Below, piece after piece: positions 54,256 to 62,192 of a stretch of DNA of 64,000 nt. Each line of letters begins with the position of its first letter. Positions within the stretch are counted from its first letter, which is position 1. The DNA comes from Azospirillum canadense (GTDB taxonomy: Bacteria > Pseudomonadota > Alphaproteobacteria > Azospirillales > Azospirillaceae): positions 62,001-126,000 of the forward strand of contig NZ_JAOQNG010000003.1 of assembly GCF_025961225.1 (NCBI RefSeq), given 5' to 3'. Under the pieces are notes generated by a model. That model saw nothing but the letters and a program-made list of their open reading frames with translations, was not told the origin of the DNA and did not search any database. Made by a program: the position numbers and the translations under genes.

Positions 54256-54502
54256 CTAGGCGGCGGTCAATAGGGCCGGCGCTTGGCGGCCCGGGGCAGG
54301 GAGACAGGAGGCGCCGGTGCGTCATCAAATCGTCGATGGAATGTCGTCTGGCGGCGACGAGGGGCGGTCAAGGCGCTGCACCCTCACGGTTGGAGTGAAT
54401 TTAGGAGGGGCTCACCCAGCGGCACCCGCTTTCGGACAAAGGGCTGTCAGAGCATCACCTCCGCCGCCAGATTGTTCTGTGGTGCGAACGAGAAACACGC
54501 CC
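54256..54502. other. Region between IS701 copy 2 and the Rieske gene
   Basis: 247 bases. An open frame reaches back to 54317, but it lacks homology-like sequence before 54503. Likely holds the promoter of the Rieske-fusion gene. Confidence 0.4.
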
Positions 54503-56278
54503 ATGGACACGCCGGCATCGGACTTTGTGCGCGCGGGTAGCCTGGCCGACTTGATGGCCAGAGGGCGCCTCGTCGTGCACGGCCGCCATCCCCCGATCCT
54601 GGTGGTCTACAACGAAGGACGCGTCTTCGCGCTCGACAATCGCTGCCCGCACATGGGCTTTCCGCTCGACCGCGGCAGTGTCGAGGACGGCATCCTGACC
54701 TGTCATTGGCATGATGCTCGCTTCGATCTCGCGAGCGGCTGCACATTCGACCTGTGGGCCGATGACGTACCAACCTGTCCGGTCGAGGTTCGCGCCGGCG
54801 AGGTCTGGGTCAGGCCGGTATTTGGCCATGAGGACCCGGCGCGCCATTGGCAGCGCCGGCTCGACGATGGCCTCGCCCACAGTCTCGGCCTCGTCATCGC
54901 CAAGAGCGTGCGGGGACAGCTCACGGCGGGCGTGCCCCCGCGCGCGATTGTGCGGCAGGCCGCGCTGTTCGCCGTGCATAACCGCGACGGCTGGGGGACG
55001 GGCGTGACCATCCTCACCGCCCTTGGCAACCTGCTGCCGCTCCTCCCCGAGGACGAGACCTATCTTGCCCTGTTTCACGCGGCGCGGCGGGTTGCCGTGG
55101 ACTGCGACGGCGAGGCGCCACGCCGGGAGCGCGCGCCGCTCGCCAGTCAGCCCGACCTGGCCACCCTCGAACGCTGGCTGCGGCACTGGAGCGCCGTGCG
55201 TCATCGCGACGCCGCGGAACGGACACTGCTCACCGCCATCGCCAATGGCACCCCGCCGGCTGTGCTCGCCCGTCTGCTGGTCGCCGCGTCAACCGACCGT
55301 GCCTTCGCTGACGGCGGACATTCGCTCGACTTCATCAACAAGGCTTGCGAATGCCTCGACGTCATCGGCTGGGAGAACGCGTCCGCCGTGTTGCCCAGCG
55401 TGGTCGGTCCGATGGTAGCGGCGCGTGGAGCTGACGAAATGACCGCTTGGCGCCATCCGATTGACCTGGTCCGATTGTGCGAGGAAAGCGCCGCGGAGTT
55501 GCGCGACCTTTTCATGACGCCTCGCCGCTCCCATGCTTGGTCCGATCATGCCGAGTTGTCCGCCGCCCTTCTTGGCGATGACGCGAAAGCGATTCTGGAG
55601 GCGCTCAAGGCGGCGACCCGGGCTGGCGCGTGCCCGGCCGACCTCGGCCGCTCCCTGGCTTATGCGGCGGCCCTGCGCGTGGCACGCTTCGGGACCGCCA
55701 ACGAGCATGCGGACTGGGAGACAGCCCATCACGTCTTCACTTATGCCAACGCCGTCCACCAAGCGCTGAAGCGGATCGGGGTGGACGCCGAGCGGAATGG
55801 TGGGATCGAGGCGGTGCGTGGGGTGCTTCATGGGGCGATGGCGGTCTACCTCGCCCGTTATCTCAATGTACCGTCGGCACGGCTGCCGGGCGACGACGGC
55901 GATCGGCTGGACGACCTTCCCGAACGGATCGAGGACATCCGTGCGGCGTTGCTGGAGGCCTTTGATCGCCAACGACAGGTCGACGTGGCCGCCCGCTTGG
56001 TTGCGCGCCACCTCACGCTTGGTCACCCGCCGAACGCGCTGATCGCGGCACTCGTGCAGGGGCTGCTCCGGGAGGATGCGGGCTTTCATGCCTACCAGAT
56101 GCTGGAAGCGGGTGTGCGGCAGTTCGGCGAATGGGGCAACACCGGCCCAGGCCGCCATATTCTCATCGCCGTGGCGCGCTACCTGGCCGCCCATTCGCCA
56201 ACCGAGCGGGCGCTGTTTCAGACCGCCGACATCGCGCAGCGGCTGCTGCGGGGAGGCGAGCTTCATCAGAATACGTGA
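54503..56278 (+). CDS. Rieske [2Fe-2S] domain fused to a long helical domain
   Basis: 591 residues. Residues 1-105: Rieske domain with ligands Cys48-x-His50 (RCPHMGFPLDRG) and Cys67-x2-His70 (CHWHDARFDLASG), of the ferredoxin/naphthalene-dioxygenase type. From about 120 to the end the protein is all-helical and lacks a mononuclear iron site: LFHAARRVAVDCDGEAPRRE, HSLDFINKACECLDVIGWEN, LGHPPNALIAALVQGLLRED. The helical part carries scattered His/Cys but no recognised motif. Start chosen at 54503. Cytoplasmic. Role unknown; possibly a dioxygenase-like redox protein. Confidence 0.85.
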   Translation: MDTPASDFVRAGSLADLMARGRLVVHGRHPPILVVYNEGRVFALDNRCPHMGFPLDRGSVEDGILTCHWHDARFDLASGCTFDLWADDVPTCPVEVRAGEVWVRPVFGHEDPARHWQRRLDDGLAHSLGLVIAKSVRGQLTAGVPPRAIVRQAALFAVHNRDGWGTGVTILTALGNLLPLLPEDETYLALFHAARRVAVDCDGEAPRRERAPLASQPDLATLERWLRHWSAVRHRDAAERTLLTAIANGTPPAVLARLLVAASTDRAFADGGHSLDFINKACECLDVIGWENASAVLPSVVGPMVAARGADEMTAWRHPIDLVRLCEESAAELRDLFMTPRRSHAWSDHAELSAALLGDDAKAILEALKAATRAGACPADLGRSLAYAAALRVARFGTANEHADWETAHHVFTYANAVHQALKRIGVDAERNGGIEAVRGVLHGAMAVYLARYLNVPSARLPGDDGDRLDDLPERIEDIRAALLEAFDRQRQVDVAARLVARHLTLGHPPNALIAALVQGLLREDAGFHAYQMLEAGVRQFGEWGNTGPGRHILIAVARYLAAHSPTERALFQTADIAQRLLRGGELHQNT

Positions 56279-56496
56279 GGCCGGTCGGGACGGCCTTGCT
56301 CGTCGCAGGCCGGGCTCTATGGTCATGACAGCCTCGGCCACGCATGCAGGTCGCCAGTCGAAGGGGGCGTGTGGATGCTTCCCATGCAGCGGCTCGAACA
56401 ATGGGCCCCGCTGCTCTGAAGGCACTCTGGCCACCGGCGACGCATACCAAAGGCATGGCTTCGTCCGTTGAGATGTCTCCGCCTATCGAGGTCGGC

Positions 56497-56902
56497 ATGT
56501 CACAAGGTCCCATCGGCACACTGCTCGCCCTAACCATCATGGTTCTGTCCGGTTGTGCGGAAACCTATGAGCCGCCGGGTGGAGATTATAAGAAGGTGAG
56601 CGCACTGGTTCGGTTTCCGGATTTCTATCCCGGCCTCGGCACGCTCTATGTTCAGCCCAAGACGTTACCCGTCGGGCCGTTCCGGGCGTACGACCGCGAC
56701 GGTAAACTGGTGAGCAGCATCTACATGGTGCCGATGTAAGGATCTCAACGCCCAGACCGCATTCGATCTCATCCGCGGCACCCCGTTGCGCGTCGATCAC
56801 ATTGACATGCATTACACCAGTGGCCATCCCGGCGTCGATGAGCCGCACTACCATATCAGTCTCTGGCATGTGTCGCCCGAGCAGGCCGCTCAGCTGCAAT
56901 AA
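56497..56902 (+). pseudogene. Lipoprotein (DUF5602-like) with a one-base frameshift
   Basis: Signal peptide with lipobox LTIMVLSGCAETYEPPGGDY; mature part YPGLGTLYVQPKTLPVGPFR and SIYMVPM, then TAA at 56737. Dropping one T at that point restores KDLNAQTAFDLIRGTPLRVD then MHYTSGHPGVDEPHYHISLW to a stop at 56902 in the same phase. The His-rich end (HPGVDEPHYH) is the usual finish of this periplasmic family. A recent single-base insertion or a sequence error. Confidence 0.75.
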
Positions 56903-56923
56903 GCTGTGTCAGGGAGGCGGACC

Positions 56924-57778
56924 ATGGTGTTTCGACAGGCAGGAATGGTGCTGGTCGTTCTGGCCACCATCGGGGTGACCAGCGGTCGAGTCCAGAGCGC
57001 CAAGCCCGAGCCGGAGCCGGCCACCGGCATCGGCCTGGTCACACCAGGAAGTGACCCGGGGTCGGTCCGCATCGTCCAGGACCTCGCCTTGGTGCTGGCC
57101 GATGAAACGCTCGGCATCCGACCTGTTCGTGGGGCTGATCCCGTGCAGACCGTCAGCATCATGCTCAAGGACCGCGGCGCGACCGTCGGCATTGTTCCGG
57201 CTGACGTCTTACCCTATCTGGGGCGCAGACCCAATGCCCCGGATGCGGGTGACAAGCTCCGGTATATCGCCAGGCTCTACGACGAAGACGTGCATGTTCT
57301 GGCCAGACGGGACATCCCAAGCCTAACGGGGCTGGACGGGTATCGGGTGAACGTCGGCCTGCCCGACAGCCGGACCCGGATCACCAGCACGATTCTCTTC
57401 ACCAGTCTGGGCATCTCCGTTGAGCCAACTTTCGCGGATGAGCCTATAGCCTTGGCGCAACTGCTGCGTGGCGAGATCGCTGCCCTTGTTCATGTCGGCC
57501 GCAAACCCGCCCGTCTGTTCTTTGATCTGAACCGCGGAGATGGCGTGCACTTTCTGCCGATTCCGCTCAGCCCCGCACTATCGCAAACCTACTCGCCGTC
57601 TCAGCTTGGCATCGCTGATTATCCGCTGCTGATCGGCGCCAGCGAGGCGGGGCGGGGCGCCCCCATCGGCACGGTGGCCGTGTCCACGGTGCTGGCCGTG
57701 GTTGATCCTGAGCTTCCCCCGGGAGAATGGACACCGGGTTATGCGGCCCGAAGCTCGGCCTGCTCTGGGGTGATGTAG
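56924..57778 (+). CDS. Periplasmic TAXI-type binding protein, C-terminus replaced by IS3 debris
   Basis: 284 residues. A signal peptide (VLVVLATIGVTSGRVQSA) precedes a TAXI/TRAP-like solute-binding body: GIGLVTPGSDPGSVRIVQDL, TVSIMLKDRGATVGIVPADV, LRYIARLYDEDVHVLARRDI, GYRVNVGLPDSRTRITSTIL. At about residue 270 the sequence becomes YAARSSACSGVM, read from an IS3-family remnant, so the native C-terminus is lost. GGAGGCGGACC lies before the ATG. No transporter genes are adjacent. Confidence 0.75.
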   Translation: MVFRQAGMVLVVLATIGVTSGRVQSAKPEPEPATGIGLVTPGSDPGSVRIVQDLALVLADETLGIRPVRGADPVQTVSIMLKDRGATVGIVPADVLPYLGRRPNAPDAGDKLRYIARLYDEDVHVLARRDIPSLTGLDGYRVNVGLPDSRTRITSTILFTSLGISVEPTFADEPIALAQLLRGEIAALVHVGRKPARLFFDLNRGDGVHFLPIPLSPALSQTYSPSQLGIADYPLLIGASEAGRGAPIGTVAVSTVLAVVDPELPPGEWTPGYAARSSACSGVM

Positions 57779-57940
57779 CCGAGAGCCGAGTGGATCCGCT
57801 GGCGATTGTAGTAGCCTTCGATGTAGGCGACCAGGTCCCGTTTAGCGGCTTCGCGTGTTGGGTAGCGTGTCTGGTGGACAAGCTCAGATTTCGCTGTCCC
57901 GAAGAAACTCTCCATGGGCGCGTTGATGCTCCTATAGAAG
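57739..57940 (-). pseudogene. IS3-family transposase C-terminal fragment
   Basis: ESFFGTAKSELVHQTRYPTR, REAAKRDLVAYIEGYYNRQR, IHSALGYITPEQAELRAA and a stop at 57739: the end of an IS3 OrfB integrase-type transposase. The rest of the IS is missing. Confidence 0.85.
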
Positions 57941-58062
57941 TCAAGCAGCGTGTCGTTGCCCGACCAAACTTGTGCGTTTCACAGCGGAAGCGCCGTCGGT
58001 GTCGCGCGGAGCGTCGTCCAGCGCAGGGTGCATCCGGGTCGGATGGTCCGCCTTCCGCCGCC

Positions 58063-58120
58063 CCCTATCAAGCCTGGCCCTTTCGGGCCACCGCCTGCGG
58101 CGGCACGGGGCTTGACAGGG
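58063..58120. other. Predicted three-way-junction DNA/RNA structure
   Basis: Outer stem: CCCTATCAAGCC (58063-58074) pairs with GGCTTGACAGGG (58109-58120), one mismatch. Inside are two perfect hairpins: GGCCC-TTTC-GGGCC (58076-58089) and CCGCC-TGC-GGCGG (58091-58103). Only a few bases are unpaired. It lies in a 290-base stretch without a protein gene, between IS3 debris and the IS256 element. It could be a structured RNA, a single-strand recombination site, or part of a mobile-element end. Confidence 0.6.
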
Positions 58121-58235
58121 ACCGGCCTTCAGGCGGCTCGTTCCACCATCGGATGCACGGTCTCGTGTCGCTGGGACGTCAAGGCATGGTCGCTGAACAT
58201 GGATCGTGCCCCGAGGCGTGGTGTCTGAGGGGGCC

Positions 58236-59527
58236 TCTGTGCTCTTCGGCGGGTTGAGGCCGCCGGTCTACTCCGCTGCGATGGACAGCGGATCAGGGGT
58301 GTGAGGGTGGCACAGCTCGGCCAGGCTTTCCATGGTCATGTAGCGCCGGGCCACCGCCCATTCATCATGCTGCTCCAGCAGCAAGGCGCCGACGAGGCGC
58401 ACAACCGCCCCTTCGCCAGGGAAGATGCCGACGACGTTGGTGCGCCGCTTGATCTCGCCATTCAGCCGCTCCAGAGGATTCGTGCTGTGCAATTTGGTGC
58501 GCAGGTCCTTGGGGTACTTCATGTAGGCCAGCACGTCGAACTCCGCCTCGTCCATCAGCGCCGCCAGCTTGGAAAAGCGCGGCCGCAGGCTGTCGGCCAC
58601 CCGGCGCCACTGCTCATGCGCCGCCTCAGCGGTCTCCTGGGCAAAGGCGGTGCGAATGGTGGCCGCGACCATCGTCTGGTGCGCCTTGCCGACGCAGGCG
58701 AGGAGATTCCTCATGCAATGAACACGACAGCGTTGAAGTGTGGCGCCCAGCACCTTGGAAGCGGCGGCCTTCAGCCCGAGATGCGCATCGGCGATCACCA
58801 GCTTTACGCCGCGTAGGCCCCGGCGGGTGAGGGTGCGCAGGAAATCGGTCCAGAAGGTCTCGGCTTCCGACAGCCCGAGGCCGAGCCCCAGCACCTCGCG
58901 CCGGCCATCGCTGTTGACGCCGATGGCCAGTATGGCGGCGAGCGAGACGATGCGGCCGTCCTGGCGCACTTTCACGTAGGTCGCATCCAGCCACACAAAG
59001 GGCCAGTCGCCTTCCAGCGGCCGGTTCAGGAACGCCTGCACGCGCTCGTCGATGTCCTGGCACAGGCGGCTGACCTGGCTCTTGGAGATGCCGGTCATGC
59101 CCATCGCCTTGACCAGATCATCGACGTTGCGCGTCGAGATGCCCTGCACGTAGGCCTCCTGAATCACCGCGATTAGCGCCTTCTCCGCGGTGCGGCGCGG
59201 CTCCAGGAAGGCCGGGAAGTAGGAGCCGCGCCGCAGCTTGGGGATGCGCAGGTCGATGGCCCCGGCGCGCGTCTCCCAGGTCCGCTCCCGGTAGCCGTTG
59301 CGCTTGGTCTGGCGGTCCTCGCTGCGTTCGCCATACCCGGCGCCGCACAGGCTCTCCACCTCCAGCTCCATCAGGCGCTGGGCGGCGAAGCCGACCATCT
59401 CGCGCAGAAAGTCGGCATCGGCGCTCTTCCCAATCAGCTCCTGAAGAGCGATCCTGTCCTCGGTCATCGTGGTCTCCGTCTTGGTTGATGGTCGTTAAGC
59501 AACCTCAACTTAGCCGAAGAACACGGT
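58236..59527 (-). mobile_element. IS256-family element
   Basis: About 1.3 kb. The ends read inward, TGTGCTCTTCGGCGGGTTGAG (left) and the right GTGTTCTTCGGCTAAGTTGAG, are imperfect inverted repeats. No clear 8-9 bp target duplication was identified at these limits. Contains one mutator-type transposase. Confidence 0.78.
58268..59467 (-). CDS. IS256-family (mutator-type) transposase
   Basis: 399 residues, full length. DDE residues: FVWLDATYVKVRQDGRIVS (first Asp), VKLVIADAHLGLKAAASKV (second Asp) and HSTNPLERLNGEIKRRTNVV (Glu), with the CRVHCMRNLL block typical of the family. The N-terminal helical part (ESLCGAGYGERSEDRQTKRN) binds the ends. Start at 59467. Confidence 0.95.
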   Translation of the reverse strand: MTEDRIALQELIGKSADADFLREMVGFAAQRLMELEVESLCGAGYGERSEDRQTKRNGYRERTWETRAGAIDLRIPKLRRGSYFPAFLEPRRTAEKALIAVIQEAYVQGISTRNVDDLVKAMGMTGISKSQVSRLCQDIDERVQAFLNRPLEGDWPFVWLDATYVKVRQDGRIVSLAAILAIGVNSDGRREVLGLGLGLSEAETFWTDFLRTLTRRGLRGVKLVIADAHLGLKAAASKVLGATLQRCRVHCMRNLLACVGKAHQTMVAATIRTAFAQETAEAAHEQWRRVADSLRPRFSKLAALMDEAEFDVLAYMKYPKDLRTKLHSTNPLERLNGEIKRRTNVVGIFPGEGAVVRLVGALLLEQHDEWAVARRYMTMESLAELCHPHTPDPLSIAAE

Positions 59528-59748
59528 GACCGCCGCTCCCGAACGGCCGGCCCGCCTGCGCCAGCTATGGGGGAGCGCTCCGGCGGGCCAGCCTCACGCC
59601 TCAGACACCACGCGGTGGGACGCGATCCCAACCGCCTTGTGACCTATTTTTACAAGCATCTTGGACGGACCCGTGTCTCACACCATCACTGTGGGGACAG
59701 CCGCCCGGCCAAGCCAGCGCTTGGTGCAAGGCCCATTACGGCATCTAG

Positions 59749-61132
59749 GGGCACGGCAGGGAACTACCTGCTCATTCGTCATCCCAGTTGGTTCGTGGTG
59801 ATAGGGTGTAGTTCCACGCCGGGCAGACGGTGTGCGGCGCCAAGCGGAGAATTCGCATCGCCTCGTCGGAGACACGCTCCCCGGTCTCGTTGCCACCGCG
59901 CTTGAGAAGGGCCGTCACGCGCAACCCGGCGGCAGTGACGGTTCCAGCGATGTAGCGCACGACCGTATCGAAGGTGCGCAAGGGCACGCCGGCCCAGTTC
60001 AGACTGATGAAGCTGAAGAGCCGATGCTCGATGGGGTTCCACTTCGAGCAGCCGCTGGGATAGTGGCACACCGTGACCTCCAAGCCGCAGGGATCGCAGA
60101 GCTGTTCCTGGAGTTGCGCCTTCCAGACGCGCGAGCGGCAGCTGTTGGAACCGCCGGCATCGGCCAGGATGAGCAGGCGCTCGGCGTGTGGGAAGCGGCG
60201 GCTGCCGTCATTGGCCCACCAGTCCCCGATCGCCTCGACCGCAAAGCGTGGTGTATCGAAACAATCACCGATGCACACAAAGCCGCGGTTGTTCGTCAGG
60301 TCGAAGACACCGTAGGGGATTGCTTGGCCAACCGCGTCTTGCGGCCAGTCGTGCACCAGCACCGCTTCGGCGGTCCGGCGCCATGTCCGGCCGGCGTTCT
60401 TGTAATTACCGACCAGCTCCTTTTTTTTTCGTATCAACACTGATGATCGGCTCGCCGGCGGCTTGGAACTGCGCCCGCTGCTCGGCAATGTGCTGGAACT
60501 GAGCATCGCGTTCGGGAGGTGAACTGTGGGCTTCGGTGCGCCGAGCGTTGACCTTGGGCGAGTAGCCGAGCTGGCGCAGCAGGCGCGCCACCGTCGGCCG
60601 GCTCGCCGGGTGCCCGGCCGCGGCGAGGGCGGCGCTCAAATGCCGCAGGGAACTGCGCTTGCCCTTGGCGCGGCGACCCATCGGGTCGCCGGCGGTCTCG
60701 GGGGCGAGCAACGTCTCCAGAGCCGGAACAAGCTCCGGATCCTGCACCTCCCGCGCCGGGCGCCCGCCTCCGGGAGCGCGGACGCGCTCGGTCGGGCGCT
60801 CGGCCAAGCCGGCCGCGAGTTCGCGCCGGCCGCGCCGAATGGTCCGCCGATTCAGGCCGGTGATCTGCGCCAGCAGCGTTTCCCCGCCGCGGCCAAGGCG
60901 CTCGGCTTCGAGCGCGACGAACCAGCGGCGCTGCTGCTCATCCAGACGACTGATCAGCACGTTGATGTGCTCGTGAAGGGCACGATCCGCGTGCGGCTCA
61001 TCGGCCCGGCAGCGCGGACATCCACACGGATGAACAACGGACAAGGACATCGGCAACTCCCGTCAGCGCCGACGAAACAAAACTGCCTTCTTCCTAACCG
61101 ACGTTCTGAGCGGATAGTTCCCTGCCGTGCCC
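59749..61132 (-). mobile_element. ISAzo13-family element
   Basis: 1384 bp. Near-perfect terminal repeats: inward from both ends GGGCACGGCAGGGAACTA. A TAG triplet is present outside both ends (59746-59748; 61133-61135), a possible target duplication. The right end truncates an XRE regulator gene. Confidence 0.88.
59772..61056 (-). CDS. ISAzo13-family transposase in two frames joined at an A9 run
   Basis: The first frame (61056 to about 60420) has a Cys motif HPCGCPRCRADEP, helix-turn-helix LAQITGLNRRTIRRGRRELA and SSLRHLSAALAAAGHPASRP. It ends VDTKKKG just after nine A residues (60421-60429, T on the plus strand). The next frame continues as KKKELVGNYKNAGRTWRR with the catalytic segments CIGDCFDTPRFAVEAIGDWW, LILADAGGSNSCRSR and SKWNPIEHRLFSFISLNWAG. 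Slippage from A9 to A8 joins them exactly, so production by transcriptional slippage is plausible; a simple frameshift mutation is the alternative. Confidence 0.85.
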
Positions 61133-61585
61133 TAGGCCTCGTTCAGCAGCCTTTTCTAGTCGAACGCTTCCGCCGTCTGGGCTGAACGCGATCCCAGCCT
61201 CTTCCAGCGCGGTCCGCATCAGTGACACCATTGGCTCCACGCTGGGGTGCTTGCCACGCTCCCACAGGCCAATGGTGCGCGCCATAACGCCGGACGCCCG
61301 GGCCAAGTCGAGCTTGCTCCAGTCCATCAACGCGCGGGCTTGTCGGCATTGTTCCGGGGTCATGCGGGGTGCCTTGTTGATATTTGGTCCGTGTGGCACG
61401 ACCGGAGGGCCACCGTGTGCCTCCGGACCCTCCTGGTCCGCCGCGTCGATCATAGCACCATAGACGGTCCACACGGTGTTCAGCGGCAGGCCAGTCACTT
61501 TCATCGCCGCCACCACCTGCGCGGCCGTTGGCTTGCGGAGGACATGAACGACCTGTGGCTCCGACTTGGGTGGTCCGCCCGTCAT
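61094..61585 (-). pseudogene. XRE-family regulator, C-terminus replaced by ISAzo13 end
   Basis: 163 residues as read. A helical N-terminal part (PTAAQVVAAMKVTGLPLNTV) is followed by an XRE helix-turn-helix: RMTPEQCRQARALMDWSKLD, LARASGVMARTIGLWERGKH. GIAFSPDGGSVRLEKAAERG is the usual short C-terminus. The last 13 residues are read from the IS terminal repeat. The DNA-binding part is intact, so it may remain active. Its ATG overlaps the stop of the next XRE gene (ATGA). Confidence 0.75.
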
Positions 61586-61827
61586 GGCTCATCGCCGTCA
61601 GGGCCCGTCGGGTCGCACAGCCGCGCACCCGATCCGCCGTCCGCGTCAAACGCGATGCCGGCCGCCTCGAACGCGGCACGCAGGCGGTTGCGTGTCGTTG
61701 GTGTTGCTGCCGTGGTGCCCAGTTCGAAATCCTGAAGCGTGCTGTAGGCCAGCCCGGTCCGCCGTTGCGCCTCCAGTCGAGACCAGCCGAGGAGCTTGCG
61801 CGCGGCGAGGCACTGTTCGGGGGTCAT
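61582..61827 (-). CDS. XRE-family DNA-binding protein
   Basis: 81 residues: MTPEQCLAARKLLGWSRLEA, QRRTGLAYSTLQDFELGTTA and FEAAGIAFDADGGSGARL, a single helix-turn-helix domain of the short XRE type common in Azospirillum. First gene of an overlapping XRE pair that is likely co-transcribed and may heterodimerise (inference). Complete gene. Confidence 0.85.
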   Translation of the reverse strand: MTPEQCLAARKLLGWSRLEAQRRTGLAYSTLQDFELGTTAATPTTRNRLRAAFEAAGIAFDADGGSGARLCDPTGPDGDEP

Positions 61828-62192
61828 GGAGCCGTCTTCGTTCCGGGGCAGGGGCAGGCGTGTCGAACCTACTCCGCGGCGGCGTGGTCGTCACCCTCCA
61901 GCAAGCCTTGCGCGGTCGCGGTCGAGCGGCGCCCGTTCCAGCTCGGCCGAAGAGCAGAACATTTGCGGGGCAAGGCGGCCCTGCGGCAGGCAGTGTCGAT
62001 CTAGCCCAGCAAGGCAGCGGCCACGCGTTTTGCGAGATGCCGATTTGGCTACGAACGGCATGCTGACGGCAGATGCGATTGCGGGCACTCCGCTGGCAAT
62101 CCCGCCCGCCATTTTGCGCATGCGCCCGAGGCGCGGGGACAACTGCGCGCAAGCGCCTCCTGAAGCACGAGCACCTCCCCGCGCGCTCCCAG
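61828..62192. other. Spacer between recombinase and XRE pair
   Basis: 365 bases. A minus-strand frame (62142 to 61891) is open but shows no domain or ribosome site. It contains the promoter of the XRE pair. Confidence 0.4.

Larger units (their letters stand above)
58216..59613. repeat. 15-bp inverted pair outside IS256
   Basis: GCGTGGTGTCTGAGG (58216-58230) and its exact complement CCTCAGACACCACGC (59599-59613) flank the IS256 element at different distances (about 6 and 71 bases). Between IS256 and the right copy lies a further palindrome, GGCCCGCC...GGCGGGCC (about 59553-59588). Confidence 0.55.

Noticed and set aside
30712..54259. The IS701-framed segment as an active inversion switch
   Set aside because: Copy 1 has matching CTAG on both sides, so recombination between the copies has not exchanged flanks in the present arrangement; past or future inversion is not excluded.
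61891..62142. 83-codon minus-strand frame upstream of the XRE pair
   Set aside because: No start signal or family resemblance; lies where the promoter should be.
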